NCBI GenBank assembly: GCA_030527545.1
Contig: JAUNAP010000001.1
Coordinates: 248,001 to 312,000 of the forward strand
Length of the DNA: 64,000 nt
Source: Actinomycetaceae bacterium
GTDB taxonomy: Bacteria > Actinomycetota > Actinomycetes > Actinomycetales > Actinomycetaceae
Direction: 5' to 3'
In this document: positions 36,563 to 44,793 of the stretch, piece after piece
Layout: each line of letters opens with the position of its first letter
How positions within the stretch are numbered: the first letter of the stretch is position 1
The notes under the pieces: model-generated
What the model was told of the DNA's origin: nothing
The model's input: the letters and a program-made list of their open reading frames with translations, nothing else
Databases searched by the model: none
Program-made: the position numbers and the translations under genes

Positions 36563-38392
36563 TCACGTGTGTTTGCCAACGAACCAGGCCCGGATCATGT
36601 CGACGCGTTGGGCGATTTCTTCAGTCGAGGCCTGGGCGACGTGGGGGCCGCCGCAGCGTCGCCTAAGGTCGGCGTGGATGTTGGCGTGGGGCATACCGGT
36701 GCGGCGGGAGTATTGGGCAACGAGCTTGGATAGTTCCTTGCGTTTCGCTGCTCTCGTCTTGTAGTCGGCCACGTTGGCGTTGGCGTTGCGTCGGCCCGCG
36801 GCTTCTTGTGCTTTGCGTTGGGCTTTGAGCTGTTTGACCTGGCGGTCGTGGAGGAGCGTAGCAACCTGGTCGGGTTCGAGGAGACCGGGGATACCAAGGT
36901 ATTCCTGTTCTTCGAGGGAGCCGACTTGGGCGGCGGTACCGAATTCGGCTCCGTCGAAGAGGACTCCGGAGAATTCGGCGGAGGCGTCGAGAGCGCGGAA
37001 CTGTCCTTTGAGGGCGGCCGAGGCCGTTTCGGTGCGATTGGCTTCGGCGAGGAGGCGTTCTTCGACGATGGGGCTGTCGGGGTTGGTTACCTTGTCGAGG
37101 GCGTGGTTGCGTTCGACCTCCATTTCGGAGGCGAGGCCGAGGAGCGGGCGCACGGAGGGCAGGAAGAGGCTGGCAACTTCGCCGCGCCGGCGTGCGCGCA
37201 CGAACCTGCCGACGGCTTGGGCGAAGTAGAGGGGGGTTGCGGTCGAGGTGGCGTAGACGCCGACGGCGAGGCGGGGCACGTCGACGCCTTCGGAGACCAT
37301 GCGTACGGCGACCATCCATTCGCTCGTGGAGGAGGCGTATTCGTCGATACGTTCGGAGGAGCCGTTGTCGTCGGAGAGCACGAGGGTAGGAGGGGTGCCG
37401 GTGACGGCTTCGAGGTGGCTTGCGTAGGCTCGGGCGGCTTTTTGGTTGGAGGCGATGACGAGCCCGCCGGCGTCTGGGATTTGGCGTCGGATTTGGCATA
37501 GGCGCTGGTGGGCGGCGGCGAGGACTTCGGGTATCCAGTGTCCGTTGGGGTCCAGGGCGGTGCGCCACGCTTGTTTTTCGAGGGCTTTGGTGGAGGCTTC
37601 ACCGAGTCGGGCGTGGAGGTGGTCGCCCTGGCTGGTTTTCCACTGCATGTCTCCGGAGTAGGAGTGGAAGAGGACGGGGCGGACGACGCCGTCTTTGAGG
37701 GCTTCGCCGTAGCCGTAGGTGTAGTCGGCGAGGGAGGTGCGGGTTCCGTCGGGGTTCTCGGCGTAGGTGACGAACGGGATGGGAGTGGTGTCGGAACGGA
37801 AGGGCGTGCCGGTGAGGCAGAGACGCCGGGTTGCTGGTGTGAAGGCACGGCGCACGCCGTCTCCCCACGATAGGGAGTCACCGGCGTGGTGGATTTCATC
37901 GAAGATGACGAGCGTGGGGAAGGCTGTGGTGCGTGCCGCGTGGAGGCTGGGGTTTTTCGCGACTTGGGCGTAGGTGAGGGCGACTCCGTCGAAGTGGGAG
38001 CCGGCGCGGCCTTGGGAGTTGGTGAAGGACGGGTCGATGTGGATACCGACTCGGGCGGCTGCTTGGGCCCACTGGTTCTTGAGGTGTTCGGTGGGGCAGA
38101 CCACCGTGAGTTTTTTGACGATACCGGATCCGAAGAGTTCGACGGCGATGCGTAGCGCGAAGGTTGTTTTCCCGGCTCCGGGTGTGGCGACGGCGAGGAA
38201 GTCGTTGGGGGACGTCGCCATGTAACGGTCGAGGGCGGCTTGCTGCCAGTGACGCAACCGGCCCGCGGTTCCGCGAACGGCACGGTGGGGGAAGGAGGGC
38301 GGCATCGATTGGGCGGCAGCCAGCGAGGCTTGCCGGGGCGTCGATGCGGGTTGCGTGAGGTGGGAGTGAGCCGCGTGGGGGCTCTCGCTCAC
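36563..38392 (-). CDS. SF2 (DEAD/DEAH-type) helicase
   Basis: 609 residues from GTG 38392, which overlaps the DUF3039 stop (GTGA). SF2 motifs: Walker A ATPGAGKTTFALR near residue 78, VVCPTEHLKNQW, Walker B VIFDEIHHAG near 160, LTGTPFRSD near 195, and motif VI as AQAVGRFVRARRR near 400. No extra nuclease domain is seen; the C-terminus has a Lys/Arg-rich helical section. This actinobacterial family, adjacent to DUF3039, has no firm function; a DNA repair or RNA role is possible. Confidence 0.85.
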   Translation of the reverse strand: MSESPHAAHSHLTQPASTPRQASLAAAQSMPPSFPHRAVRGTAGRLRHWQQAALDRYMATSPNDFLAVATPGAGKTTFALRIAVELFGSGIVKKLTVVCPTEHLKNQWAQAAARVGIHIDPSFTNSQGRAGSHFDGVALTYAQVAKNPSLHAARTTAFPTLVIFDEIHHAGDSLSWGDGVRRAFTPATRRLCLTGTPFRSDTTPIPFVTYAENPDGTRTSLADYTYGYGEALKDGVVRPVLFHSYSGDMQWKTSQGDHLHARLGEASTKALEKQAWRTALDPNGHWIPEVLAAAHQRLCQIRRQIPDAGGLVIASNQKAARAYASHLEAVTGTPPTLVLSDDNGSSERIDEYASSTSEWMVAVRMVSEGVDVPRLAVGVYATSTATPLYFAQAVGRFVRARRRGEVASLFLPSVRPLLGLASEMEVERNHALDKVTNPDSPIVEERLLAEANRTETASAALKGQFRALDASAEFSGVLFDGAEFGTAAQVGSLEEQEYLGIPGLLEPDQVATLLHDRQVKQLKAQRKAQEAAGRRNANANVADYKTRAAKRKELSKLVAQYSRRTGMPHANIHADLRRRCGGPHVAQASTEEIAQRVDMIRAWFVGKHT

Positions 38393-38715
38393 TTGCCGGG
38401 GTCCTGCGGCGAGAAGGGCCATCCGGGCCCGTTGTTACGCATGGATTCGCGGATGGCTTTGCATTTTGGGCACACGGGGTAGCCCTGGGGGTTGCGCAGC
38501 GGGACCCACACTTTTCCGCACAGGGCGACGACGGGTTGGCCGGTGCCGCGTGCCTTCTTTAGGCGCGCGTCGGACACGTAGTGGGCGTAGCGCTCGGAGT
38601 CGCCGTCAGACTTTTGCGGCCTGACTTCGGGGCGTTCGAGGACGCTGGTCCCGCCGCGTGCTGGCGCCGACTGGGATTCGCCTTCTTGAGACTGCAGGTA
38701 TCCGGGTGAGCGCAT
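38389..38715 (-). CDS. DUF3039 zinc-finger-like protein
   Basis: 108 residues. The DUF3039 core YAHYVSDARLKKARGTGQPV near 43, then ALCGKVWVP and VCPKCKAI give a CxxC plus Cys arrangement that may bind zinc. Function unknown; the gene is conserved before this helicase in Actinobacteria. Start ATG at 38715. Coupled to the helicase by a 4-bp overlap. Confidence 0.88.
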   Translation of the reverse strand: MRSPGYLQSQEGESQSAPARGGTSVLERPEVRPQKSDGDSERYAHYVSDARLKKARGTGQPVVALCGKVWVPLRNPQGYPVCPKCKAIRESMRNNGPGWPFSPQDPGK

Positions 38716-38776
38716 GGGTTCCAGTGTAGGACGCCGGCGCCTGGGGGACCAATAGGGCAGGGGTGGAGGTATGCGA

Positions 38777-38803
38777 GAGGGGCCCCGACTTGCGGGGCCC
38801 CTC
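38777..38803. terminator. Perfect GC-rich hairpin terminator
   Basis: 11-bp perfect stem, 38777-38787 with 38793-38803, 5-nt loop. Lies immediately after the HU gene (minus strand) and ends its transcription. Confidence 0.88.
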
Positions 38804-38816
38804 GTGTGCGTAGCTG

Positions 38817-39101
38817 TTACTTGTTCGACACGGCCTTCTTGAGGGTCGAGCCGGGCGTGATCTTGACGCCGAAGCCAGCGGGAATGTGGAGCTCCTCGCC
38901 GGTGCGGGGGTTGCGGCCGGTGCGGGCGGCACGCTCAACGCGGTCAACCGAGAAAAGGCCAGTGACCTTGACCGTCTCACCCTCCTTGAGGGAGTCGATG
39001 AGGACGTTCTGGAAAGCAGTGAGAGCAGCTTCAGCCTGGACCTTGGTCAGCTGGGCGCGCTCGGCGATCTGGGAAACCAGCTCAGTGCGGTTAACGGACA
39101 T
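38817..39101 (-). CDS. hup: HU family DNA-binding protein
   Basis: 94-residue nucleoid protein: MSVNRTELVSQIAERAQLTK start, ALTAFQNVLIDSLKEGE helix, KVTGLFSVDRVERAARTG and GRNPRTGEELHIPAGFGVK in the DNA-binding arm, with Pro at the intercalating position. No long Lys/Ala-rich tail as in mycobacterial HupB, so it is the short form. ATG at 39101 after GAGAGGAAG. Its own terminator follows. Confidence 0.96.
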   Translation of the reverse strand: MSVNRTELVSQIAERAQLTKVQAEAALTAFQNVLIDSLKEGETVKVTGLFSVDRVERAARTGRNPRTGEELHIPAGFGVKITPGSTLKKAVSNK

Positions 39102-39451
39102 TGTCTTCCTCTCGTTGTCGGTACCGGACCGTGTGGCCGCGGTAGTTACGCCCGTACACTCTACTAACTATTTCGTCCCACGTGTATGGCTGCGGCGACA
39201 GGGACTGTGGGTTTGCTTGATGTCGGCTGTGGCCAGTGAGGATGGATATAGTCATGGCGCCCCGATTGGTCTATGATGCCCCATCGCAGCCCAAAATGGT
39301 GATTTTGGCGCGGAATGTGGCCGTTTTGTGGGCGTCTCGACCGGATCGCCGGGGCGACGTGACGTTGGCAACAGTTTCGGGCGTTCCCCTCTCGTGCGCC
39401 GGGTGTGGGGCAGTGGTAGCATGGCGGTGCGCATGGCGCGACAACTACATA
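39102..39451. other. Intergenic, HU and tmRNA promoter region
   Basis: About 350 bp between divergent hup and ssrA. It is noticeably less GC-rich around 39165-39310. No convincing protein gene is seen; the several short overlapping frames lack ribosome sites. A TAGCAT -10-like box at about 39417 could serve ssrA, but no good -35 pairs with it. Holds both promoters by position. Confidence 0.5.
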
Positions 39452-39831
39452 GGGGCCGATCGGTTTCGACGATGGTGAGTGGTTCAAGGGAAGCGTGCCG
39501 AGGATGTGAAGTCACCTCGTTAACGCCCTTCACACAACAATAAGTGCTGAACAGAACCGCACTGACTTCGCTCTCGCTGCCTAATTCCAGCGATTGAGCC
39601 TCTAAAGTCCGTCAGCCCGCAGGTGCTTCTACTGCGGATCCTGGCGTCATCTTGAGGAGCCACTGGTCGTCTGGCGGGTCACTTGCCAGCCGACGAGATC
39701 TAAGGTGACTGGGCTTGTTAGCCGCTTGTCTGCGAGACAGGCTAGAGCCGAGAAAAGCGCGAGCAGACTGCGCACGGAGAAGCCTTGGGGGCTAGCCATC
39801 GGACCGGGGTTCGATTCCCCGCGGCTCCACC
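39452..39831 (+). ncRNA. ssrA: Transfer-messenger RNA
   Basis: 380 nt, one-piece tmRNA. Acceptor stem GGGGCCG (39452-39458) pairs with CGGCTCC (39822-39828); the T arm GGTTCGATTCC lies at 39808-39818. Discriminator A at 39829 then CC; the terminal A is not encoded (C at 39832). Tag ORF 39546-39584 reads AEQNRTDFALAA then TAA, the ALAA end being the usual proteolysis tag. With SmpB it rescues stalled ribosomes. The 3' end is a common integrase target, and phage remnants begin right after it. A terminator follows at 39837. Confidence 0.97.
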
Positions 39832-39836
39832 CTACT

Positions 39837-39867
39837 AAACCCGGGATCCACGTGATCCCGGGTTTTT
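39837..39867 (+). terminator. Terminator of ssrA
   Basis: Perfect 12-bp stem, 39837-39848 with 39854-39865, 5-nt loop, then a short T run (39863-39867). Classic intrinsic terminator 5 bp after the tmRNA end. Confidence 0.92.
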
Positions 39868-39910
39868 CTTGTCATTCCAACGAGAAACGAGGGCCGTCCC
39901 TGTCTCTCCA

Positions 39911-39962
39911 TAGTCTCTATAGTCTCCATAATCTAGGTGCTAGTGGGGTCGCTAGTGGGGTC
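39911..39962. repeat. Short tandem direct repeats at the phage junction
   Basis: Two 9-bp units, TAGTCTCTA (39911-39919) and TAGTCTCCA (39920-39928), then two perfect 12-bp units of GCTAGTGGGGTC (39939-39950 and 39951-39962). They sit between the ssrA terminator and an integrase-like start codon, the position of arm-type integrase sites or a phage operator. Function is inferred. Confidence 0.55.
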
Positions 39963-40479
39963 GAAAACGGGGAGGTGCCCCTAATGTGGGGTCCATGACC
40001 AGACGCTCACGCTTCGGAACCATCAAAACAATCTCAACCGTCTTAGTGGTAGCGGCCAGGTAGTTATCCCACGTGGGCGCAGTGCCTTTCAACGGGTTGA
40101 TCCGGTGCAGCAGACCCAGGTCGAGGCCACGAGACAAAGCGACCTCACCAGCCTTAGCGAGCTCGTCGAGCAGGCCCAGCTGATAGTCCTCGTCAGCCCA
40201 CTGGACTTCCTCGTTAAACCGCAGCGTGACCTGTCCCTTGTGAGGCTTCGCGGTCACCGACCCCAGCTTCGCGGACGTGGGCGACTTGTCGGCGCCCTCG
40301 TCAACGAACTCCATCTTGGGGAACTCGTTGAAGGTAATAATGTCGGTCTCGCCAAACCGCATCGGTTCTGCCGCCGACAGCTTCGCTACCAGAGAGGTCG
40401 AGCGGGCTTGGGCCACGATACCGTTAGCGATGTTCCTGGGCATCATGACTTTGTGGTCGTTGGTTGAAAACACAGCCAT
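39952..40479 (-). pseudogene. Phage major capsid protein, C-terminally truncated
   Basis: The first about 150 residues (MAVFSTNDHKVMMPRNIANG..., SRGLDLGLLHRINPLKGTAP) match actinophage HK97-fold major capsid proteins that normally reach about 300 residues. From about VEIVLMVPK onward the sequence is unrelated and ends early at 39952. ATG at 40479 has GGAGG upstream, so translation could occur, but a capsid cannot form from this. Partner scaffold gene lies upstream. This is a decay product of the prophage. Confidence 0.75.
39995..40063 (+). pseudogene. Start of a phage integrase, truncated
   Basis: ATG at 39995 opens with MTRRSRFGTI, the typical first residues of actinophage tyrosine integrases (the N-terminal SAM-like domain begins FGxIxxL). 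After about 10 codons the frame is no longer integrase-like and stops at 40061. From there the opposite strand reads as capsid gene. The simplest reading is a deletion that joined the first codons of int to the middle of the capsid gene. The match is short, so moderately sure. Confidence 0.5.
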
Positions 40480-40539
40480 AACATTCCTCCTTCATGTTTT
40501 CTAAAGGTTGTGACTGTTTGATGAGTGGAGGCCCCGTGC

Positions 40540-41031
40540 CTAACCGGTCTGGCCGAACAGCGCCCTCGCAAACGCCGCAGCATCCGAACCCCGTCGTGTA
40601 GGGGTCTGCTCGACGTGTTCGACCACCCGTTGGCTATCGCGTGCGGCCTTGATGGCCTTGCTAATGAGCTTGGCGTGGTCGGTGAGCTCTTCAAGACTCT
40701 CCCCGCGTAACAGCTCGACAGGCACGTTCGCTTCGGTTGCGGCCTGAGTGGCCCAAGCACGTAGTTGTTCGGCGTGTTCGAGCTGGCCAATACGCTCCCT
40801 CAACGGGGCCTCGGCTGCTTCTACGGCTTCCTTGACTTGGCCGGCGTGGGTTTTCGCGTCGGCTTCGAGCTGGGCGATGCGGGTGTGGGAGCGTTTCGCG
40901 CGTGCCTCCCACTTCCTTGCCATCGCTTTCCAATCAACACCCTCGCTAGTGTCGTTGGCCTCACCAGCCTCGTTTACCTGGCTGTCAGGTTGGGTGTCTT
41001 CCCCGTGCGGGGATTGGTGTTCGATCGCCAT
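40540..41031 (-). CDS. Phage capsid scaffold-like protein
   Basis: 163 residues from ATG 41031 with GGAGG 6 nt before. Charged coiled-coil helices (WKAMARKWEARAKRSHTRIA, then AAEAPLRERIGQLEHAEQLR) flanked by acidic and basic ends, typical of phage scaffolding proteins placed just before the capsid gene in the reading direction, as here. It looks complete. No enzymatic motifs. Confidence 0.72.
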   Translation of the reverse strand: MAIEHQSPHGEDTQPDSQVNEAGEANDTSEGVDWKAMARKWEARAKRSHTRIAQLEADAKTHAGQVKEAVEAAEAPLRERIGQLEHAEQLRAWATQAATEANVPVELLRGESLEELTDHAKLISKAIKAARDSQRVVEHVEQTPTRRGSDAAAFARALFGQTG

Positions 41032-41225
41032 GGTGGTGCCTCCACGTAGTAGAAACGGATCGTGCGCCCCGTGCGGGGCCAGCCCCACCACCAGGGTGGG
41101 GAAGTCTAGACATGAGTTCCTACACGCCGGTATGCTTACCTGTGAGACGGGATGACCCCGGCGCCCCGCGTAACGTGTGTGGCTAGGACGCGAGTCTGAA
41201 AAACTGGGTGAAGCATCCCGTCTTT

Positions 41226-42296
41226 CTATGCGAGCTTGATCATCTCAAGGTGTTCTCCACCTTCGGAGAGAACGGCGAGTTCGCGGATCGTCTGGCCACT
41301 CCGCCGCTGGTTATATCTTATCAATTGGCTTCGCAATTTAGGGGAAAGTCTGGAAAATCCAATATCGATCAAGAAATTATCCTTGATGAGACCGTGCTGA
41401 GCGGCTGAACTAACAGCTCTACTAATGCGATCGGCAATCGTTGCGTATCTCGCCTTGGTTGAGTTTAACTCCCACTTTTGGTCATCTCGAGACATCCATT
41501 GAAAGTCGTTGGTAGGCACGCCCTCATCGGATTTTGGTATCCATCTGACTTTGTGTCTGAGCGCTTCCAATCTCTCGATTGTGTCAATCTTGTGGAGCTC
41601 AAGAACCTCTAGCTCTCCACCAGCGTGAGCCAGTTCCGTCAGGTCAGAACGTAGGTAAGTCATGCGTGCTACAGCCTGGCGAATGCGAGCATCACTAGCT
41701 CGCGCGTAGGTCTGCTCGATAGCTTGCTCGAAACGACGACGAGCCAGAACCCCGCGGTTCTTGCCTTTGTCTGAGCGTGTCTTACGCGGCGCCCACACCC
41801 CAGCCGTGAACACAAACCCATCCGACATGCAGCAGCCCACCAAAGCCGTGTGGTCATTCGACTTCGACCCGTCAAAAAACAACACGACCTCTTCACCATC
41901 AACCAACACCCGGTTGGTGTCAGCCAGGACCGACCACTCCTGCAGCGTGCACCACGCGTCATCAGCGGCATTCGGCTGATTCAAGAAAAACCGCCGGGAC
42001 CGCGAGACCGGGAAAGCCGGCGACCAGATCTGCTCCTTAATCGTCTCCAAATCAATCCACGGGCAATCCTGGTAGACAAACTGCAGCCCCTCAGTCAGCG
42101 AAATTTCGCCCTCACCAGGCTCATCAGTCAACGCCGTATTCGGCGGGGCAATCACCGCATCATAAAGAACCTGCTGACGCCCAATCGTGCGCCCCTCCTG
42201 CTGGTCACACCACGCCTCAAACGTCGACTCAGCAACCGACCCCGCGCCAGGAAGCCACGCATTTGGGGGTGGGGAGGGGGTACTCCCCCTATGGGG
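41226..42296 (-). pseudogene. Terminase large-subunit fragment fused to unknown lower-GC sequence
   Basis: The frame is open from 42296, where the HNH gene stops in the same frame. Its first part (WLPGAGSVAESTFEAW, YDAVIAPPNTALTDEPGEG, then SRRFFLNQPNAADDAW and FDGSKSNDHTALVGC) is the central to nuclease part of an actinophage terminase, starting about 250 residues into the normal protein. The ATPase half is missing. After about VWAPRKTRSDKGKNRGVLAR the terminase pattern fades, and from roughly 41700 the DNA is clearly AT-richer and encodes a sequence I do not recognise. A first in-frame GTG is at 42155. Terminase function is not expected. Confidence 0.72.
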
Positions 42297-42629
42297 TTAA
42301 TTGATTGATAAAGGGTTGGCAATATTGTTTCTGGGGTTTTCCTGGGTGAGTCCAGGGTGAGGTTTGGGTGGGCGTAGGCGTGGTGTGCGTGGTTTGTGTG
42401 GTGCGTGTCCGCCGTCTCGTCCTGTGTGGCGCATGTGGCAGCTGCGGCACAGGAGGCGGAGGTTGTCGAGGTTGTGGTTGTTGTCGCGGGTGATGTGGTC
42501 GATGTCGGTGCCTGGGGCGCCGCATTGGACGCAGTGGCCGCCGTCGCGGGTGATGATGGCTTGGTGGCGGGCTTGCCAGTCGGTGGGGAGTTGTTTTCGG
42601 CGGGGGGATGTGGGGTGTGTGGTCCACAT
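42297..42629 (-). CDS. Phage HNH endonuclease
   Basis: 110 residues. HNH core: RDGGHCVQCGAPGTDIDHIT (Cys pair and the D-H catalytic His), DNNHNLDNLRLLCRSCHMRHT (Asn, second Cys pair and His). Small HNH genes just before terminase genes are a regular part of HK97-like phages, and the terminase piece follows directly in the same frame. ATG at 42629 with only a weak GAAAG site. Confidence 0.85.
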   Translation of the reverse strand: MWTTHPTSPRRKQLPTDWQARHQAIITRDGGHCVQCGAPGTDIDHITRDNNHNLDNLRLLCRSCHMRHTGRDGGHAPHKPRTPRLRPPKPHPGLTQENPRNNIANPLSIN

Positions 42630-42790
42630 GTGTGGTGCTTTCTATGTGGTGGGGTGGTGTTGTGATCGTTGCGCCAACCACACTCGTTGCTACGATTATT
42701 CAAACGGCCATTGCCATCCGTGACCGAAAGCCGAAGCGGCTAGGTGCTCACGATAGACGCCCGACGCGGAAGGCGAGAAGGTAGCGGAAA

Positions 42791-42819
42791 GGTTGCCCCC
42801 GAATGAACCGGGGGCAACC
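42791..42819. terminator. Perfect GC hairpin, likely terminator
   Basis: 10-bp perfect stem (42791-42800 with 42810-42819), extendable by one pair, 7- to 9-nt loop. Lies upstream of the plus-strand cassette at 42852 and in the gap before HNH, which is otherwise empty of genes (42630-42851). Confidence 0.6.
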
Positions 42820-42851
42820 TCCCTCCCAGTCTAGCCAGAAGGAGAAGGAAC

Positions 42852-43037
42852 GTGAAGGGATTCATCATCGCCTGTAACGTCCTCGCCGTATTGACCGCCG
42901 TATGGGCTATCGCCGTGACGTTGACTCAGGGCGCTACCTGGTCGCTCTTTGCTGCCAGTGTGGGCGGGTGCGCGTTGTCGGCCTCGACGCTCATGCTTTG
43001 GCACCGGCGGCGTAACCGGGTGGCCGTCGATGACTGA
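42852..43037 (+). CDS. Cassette A small membrane protein
   Basis: 61 residues, GTG start with GGAGAAGGAA just upstream. Two transmembrane helices (FIIACNVLAVLTAVWAIAV and LFAASVGGCALSASTLMLW) with a basic cytoplasmic tail. Function unknown. It overlaps the next HTH gene by 8 bp, and an analogous pair exists at 48592. Confidence 0.65.
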   Translation: MKGFIIACNVLAVLTAVWAIAVTLTQGATWSLFAASVGGCALSASTLMLWHRRRNRVAVDD

Positions 43038-43281
43038 GTATTTCTTGTCAAGTTCTCAAGTAGCCGAGGTTTTAGGAGTGACCCGGGCGCGAGTGTCACA
43101 GCTCGAGCTTCCCGCCCCTGCGGTGGTCGTCGGCAAGGTGCCCGGCTGGCGTCGTGATGCTATCGAGGCATGGGCGGCTGAGCGTGATGCTCGTGCACGC
43201 GCGTCGGGAGACCGGCGCTACGCGGCTAACCGAATGAGCCTTGCTGAGGCCGAAGCGCGGGCCGCGCAGGCCAGTGACTGA
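43030..43281 (+). CDS. Cassette A HTH (excisionase/MerR-like) protein
   Basis: 83 residues. N-terminal winged-HTH-like segment (LSSSQVAEVLGVTRARVSQL) with a conserved W near 45, followed by a charged helix ASGDRRYAANRMSLAEAEARA. Resembles phage excisionases and helix-turn-helix regulators; direct role not proven. It overlaps the membrane gene by 8 bp. The second copy at 48758 has the same length and the same ending. Confidence 0.7.
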   Translation: MTEYFLSSSQVAEVLGVTRARVSQLELPAPAVVVGKVPGWRRDAIEAWAAERDARARASGDRRYAANRMSLAEAEARAAQASD

Positions 43282-43462
43282 CCGCGGGGTTAGCGGGGCG
43301 TGTGGCCGTTGCTCGCCACGCGCCCTGTCTCGCCTTCTTGACAGGTAGGCCCTGCCGCGTATGTTGCATGGACAGGGCTACCCGAGAGAGAAGGGGGTCC
43401 GCCAGCTGCGCGCATCACGGGGCTGCGTCTTTGTGCCCCTGTGGTTGTGTGGCGCTGGTCGT

Positions 43463-44242
43463 TTACACGTGTGCGCCACTTATCACAATCAAGCGGAGAC
43501 TTTTGGGTGCGGCAAGGTTTTGGCGCTCGCGGGCGTTCTTCTTGAGGGTCGTGAGGTAGTCGCCTGCGTTCCATCTTCCGCGGTCGTCTCGGCGCACGCC
43601 CCAGTATTTGGCGCGGTGTCGTAGAGCACCGGGTGTGGGTTTGTGTCCTGTGGTGACTTCGAGGAAGTCTGCGAGTTGTGGGGTGGTGAGCCATGGTGTG
43701 TTTGCTTTGAGTCTGATGATTGCTGCGGTGGTTTGGGGGGTGAGGGTTTCGTTGCAGTGTGTGCATCGGCGTGTTTCACCTTGCTCGATCCTGGTGGGGT
43801 TTGCGCATAGGGGGCAGGTGTGGTGTGTGGGTTTGTCGTGTGGGTCGATGGCGTTGGCGAGGCGTGCGGGTGCGTCGGTGATCTCGTCGATGCACTGTGT
43901 GGCGTCCTCGTGGTCGATCACGATGATCACGGCGTGGGACCATAGCCATGCGAGTGGGTTTTCTATGGGGTGCCCTGCGTAGTGGGTTGCCTATGCGTGA
44001 AGGACTTGGTGGGTTTCGGTGGTGAGGTCGATGAGTGCGGGGTTGGCGGCGTCGCGCGTGTTAGGCCCCCTGCTGGTGGTTTGTGTTTGTGGCCCGTGGT
44101 GGGTGAGCCCGGCGTGCTCGAACGGTAGACACTGGGCGAGTGTGTCGTAGTCGCGGAGGCGTTGGCGTAGTTCGTTGGCGTGGGTGATGCATGGGGCGGT
44201 GTTGTCGTTGATAGTGGCGTGGCAGTGGGGGCAGGCGTGCAT
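43463..44242 (-). pseudogene. Phage zinc-ribbon/HTH protein with in-frame amber stop
   Basis: A single 259-codon frame from ATG 44242 is broken by TAG at 43991-43993. The part before starts MHACPHCHATINDNTAPC with a Cys/His cluster; the part after continues without frame change with HYAGHPIENPLAWLWSHAV, then a zinc ribbon (CPLC...CTHC) and an HTH-like TTPQLADFLEVTTGHKPTPG. Both halves look like one protein; TGG to TAG (Trp to stop) is the simplest cause. A GTG re-start at 43930 could give a C-terminal product. The gene is probably inactive, or needs readthrough. Confidence 0.75.
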
Positions 44243-44302
44243 GGGTGTTGCTGCTTGCTGGTTGCAGTGTAGGATTGTGGCGTGAGTGAAGGAGGTGTCA
44301 GC

Positions 44303-44407
44303 GTGGAGACAGTGCCGGGGGTTGTGCCGCAGGCGGATGTTGATTGGTCGTGGTTTGATGGCGAGTCTGAGCGTTGGCGTGACCTTCTTGACAAGTTGGG
44401 TTCATGA
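44303..44407 (+). CDS. Putative short antitoxin upstream of doc
   Basis: 34 residues starting at GTG 44303, with GGAGG 7 nt upstream (a GTG at 44282 in the same frame lacks this). Ends in an ATGA overlap with the toxin gene. The sequence is acidic and aromatic: DVDWSWFDGESERWRDLLDK. No DNA-binding N-terminal domain as in Phd is present. By position and coupling it would be the antitoxin; it might be only the toxin-binding helix of a Phd-like protein. Too short for ordinary ORF cut-offs. Confidence 0.55.
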   Translation: METVPGVVPQADVDWSWFDGESERWRDLLDKLGS

Positions 44408-44793
44408 CTAGTCCTGAGATTGGGGCTTTGGTTGAGCTTGCTGTCGCGATGAATCGGCGTCTAGCTGGTGATGGCCGGGTGGTGTTGCCTGGCGGGTTGG
44501 ATAGGCTGGCTGGTGCTATTGGGTCTGCTTTCCAGACGTGGGGTGGCAGGCTGTTGTATCCGGATGTGTGGGTGCGTGCGGCGGTGTTGTTGCGTGGTAT
44601 TGCGCAGGCGCATCCTTTTGATGATGGGAATAAGCGCACGGCGTGGATGTTCATGGTGTGGTATCTCCATTCGCAGGGGTTGCGGCTGGGGTGGGTTGAT
44701 CCTGATGTGGCTGAGGCTGTGGTGCTTGATGTTGTTTTGGGTGATTGGGGGGTGGAACGTTTTGCTGCCTGGTTGTCCTTTCATGCTGGTTAG
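44404..44793 (+). CDS. doc: Doc/Fic family toxin
   Basis: 129 residues, the length of P1 Doc (126). Fic core HPFDDGNKRT at residues 70-79 is intact, including the catalytic His and the glycine/asparagine anion-binding loop; Doc-type Fic proteins phosphorylate elongation factor EF-Tu. N-terminal helix LVELAVAMNRRLAGDGR and the end GVERFAAWLSFH fit. Starts in ATGA overlap with a 34-aa ORF. It lies amid decayed phage DNA, as addiction modules often do. Confidence 0.85.
   Translation: MTSPEIGALVELAVAMNRRLAGDGRVVLPGGLDRLAGAIGSAFQTWGGRLLYPDVWVRAAVLLRGIAQAHPFDDGNKRTAWMFMVWYLHSQGLRLGWVDPDVAEAVVLDVVLGDWGVERFAAWLSFHAG

Noticed and set aside
39164..39487. Short frames between hup and ssrA
   Set aside because: No ribosome site, overlap tmRNA, no recognisable residues.
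42152..42703. 183-codon minus-strand frame over HNH
   Set aside because: Thr/Pro/His-rich shadow; HNH motifs lie in another frame.
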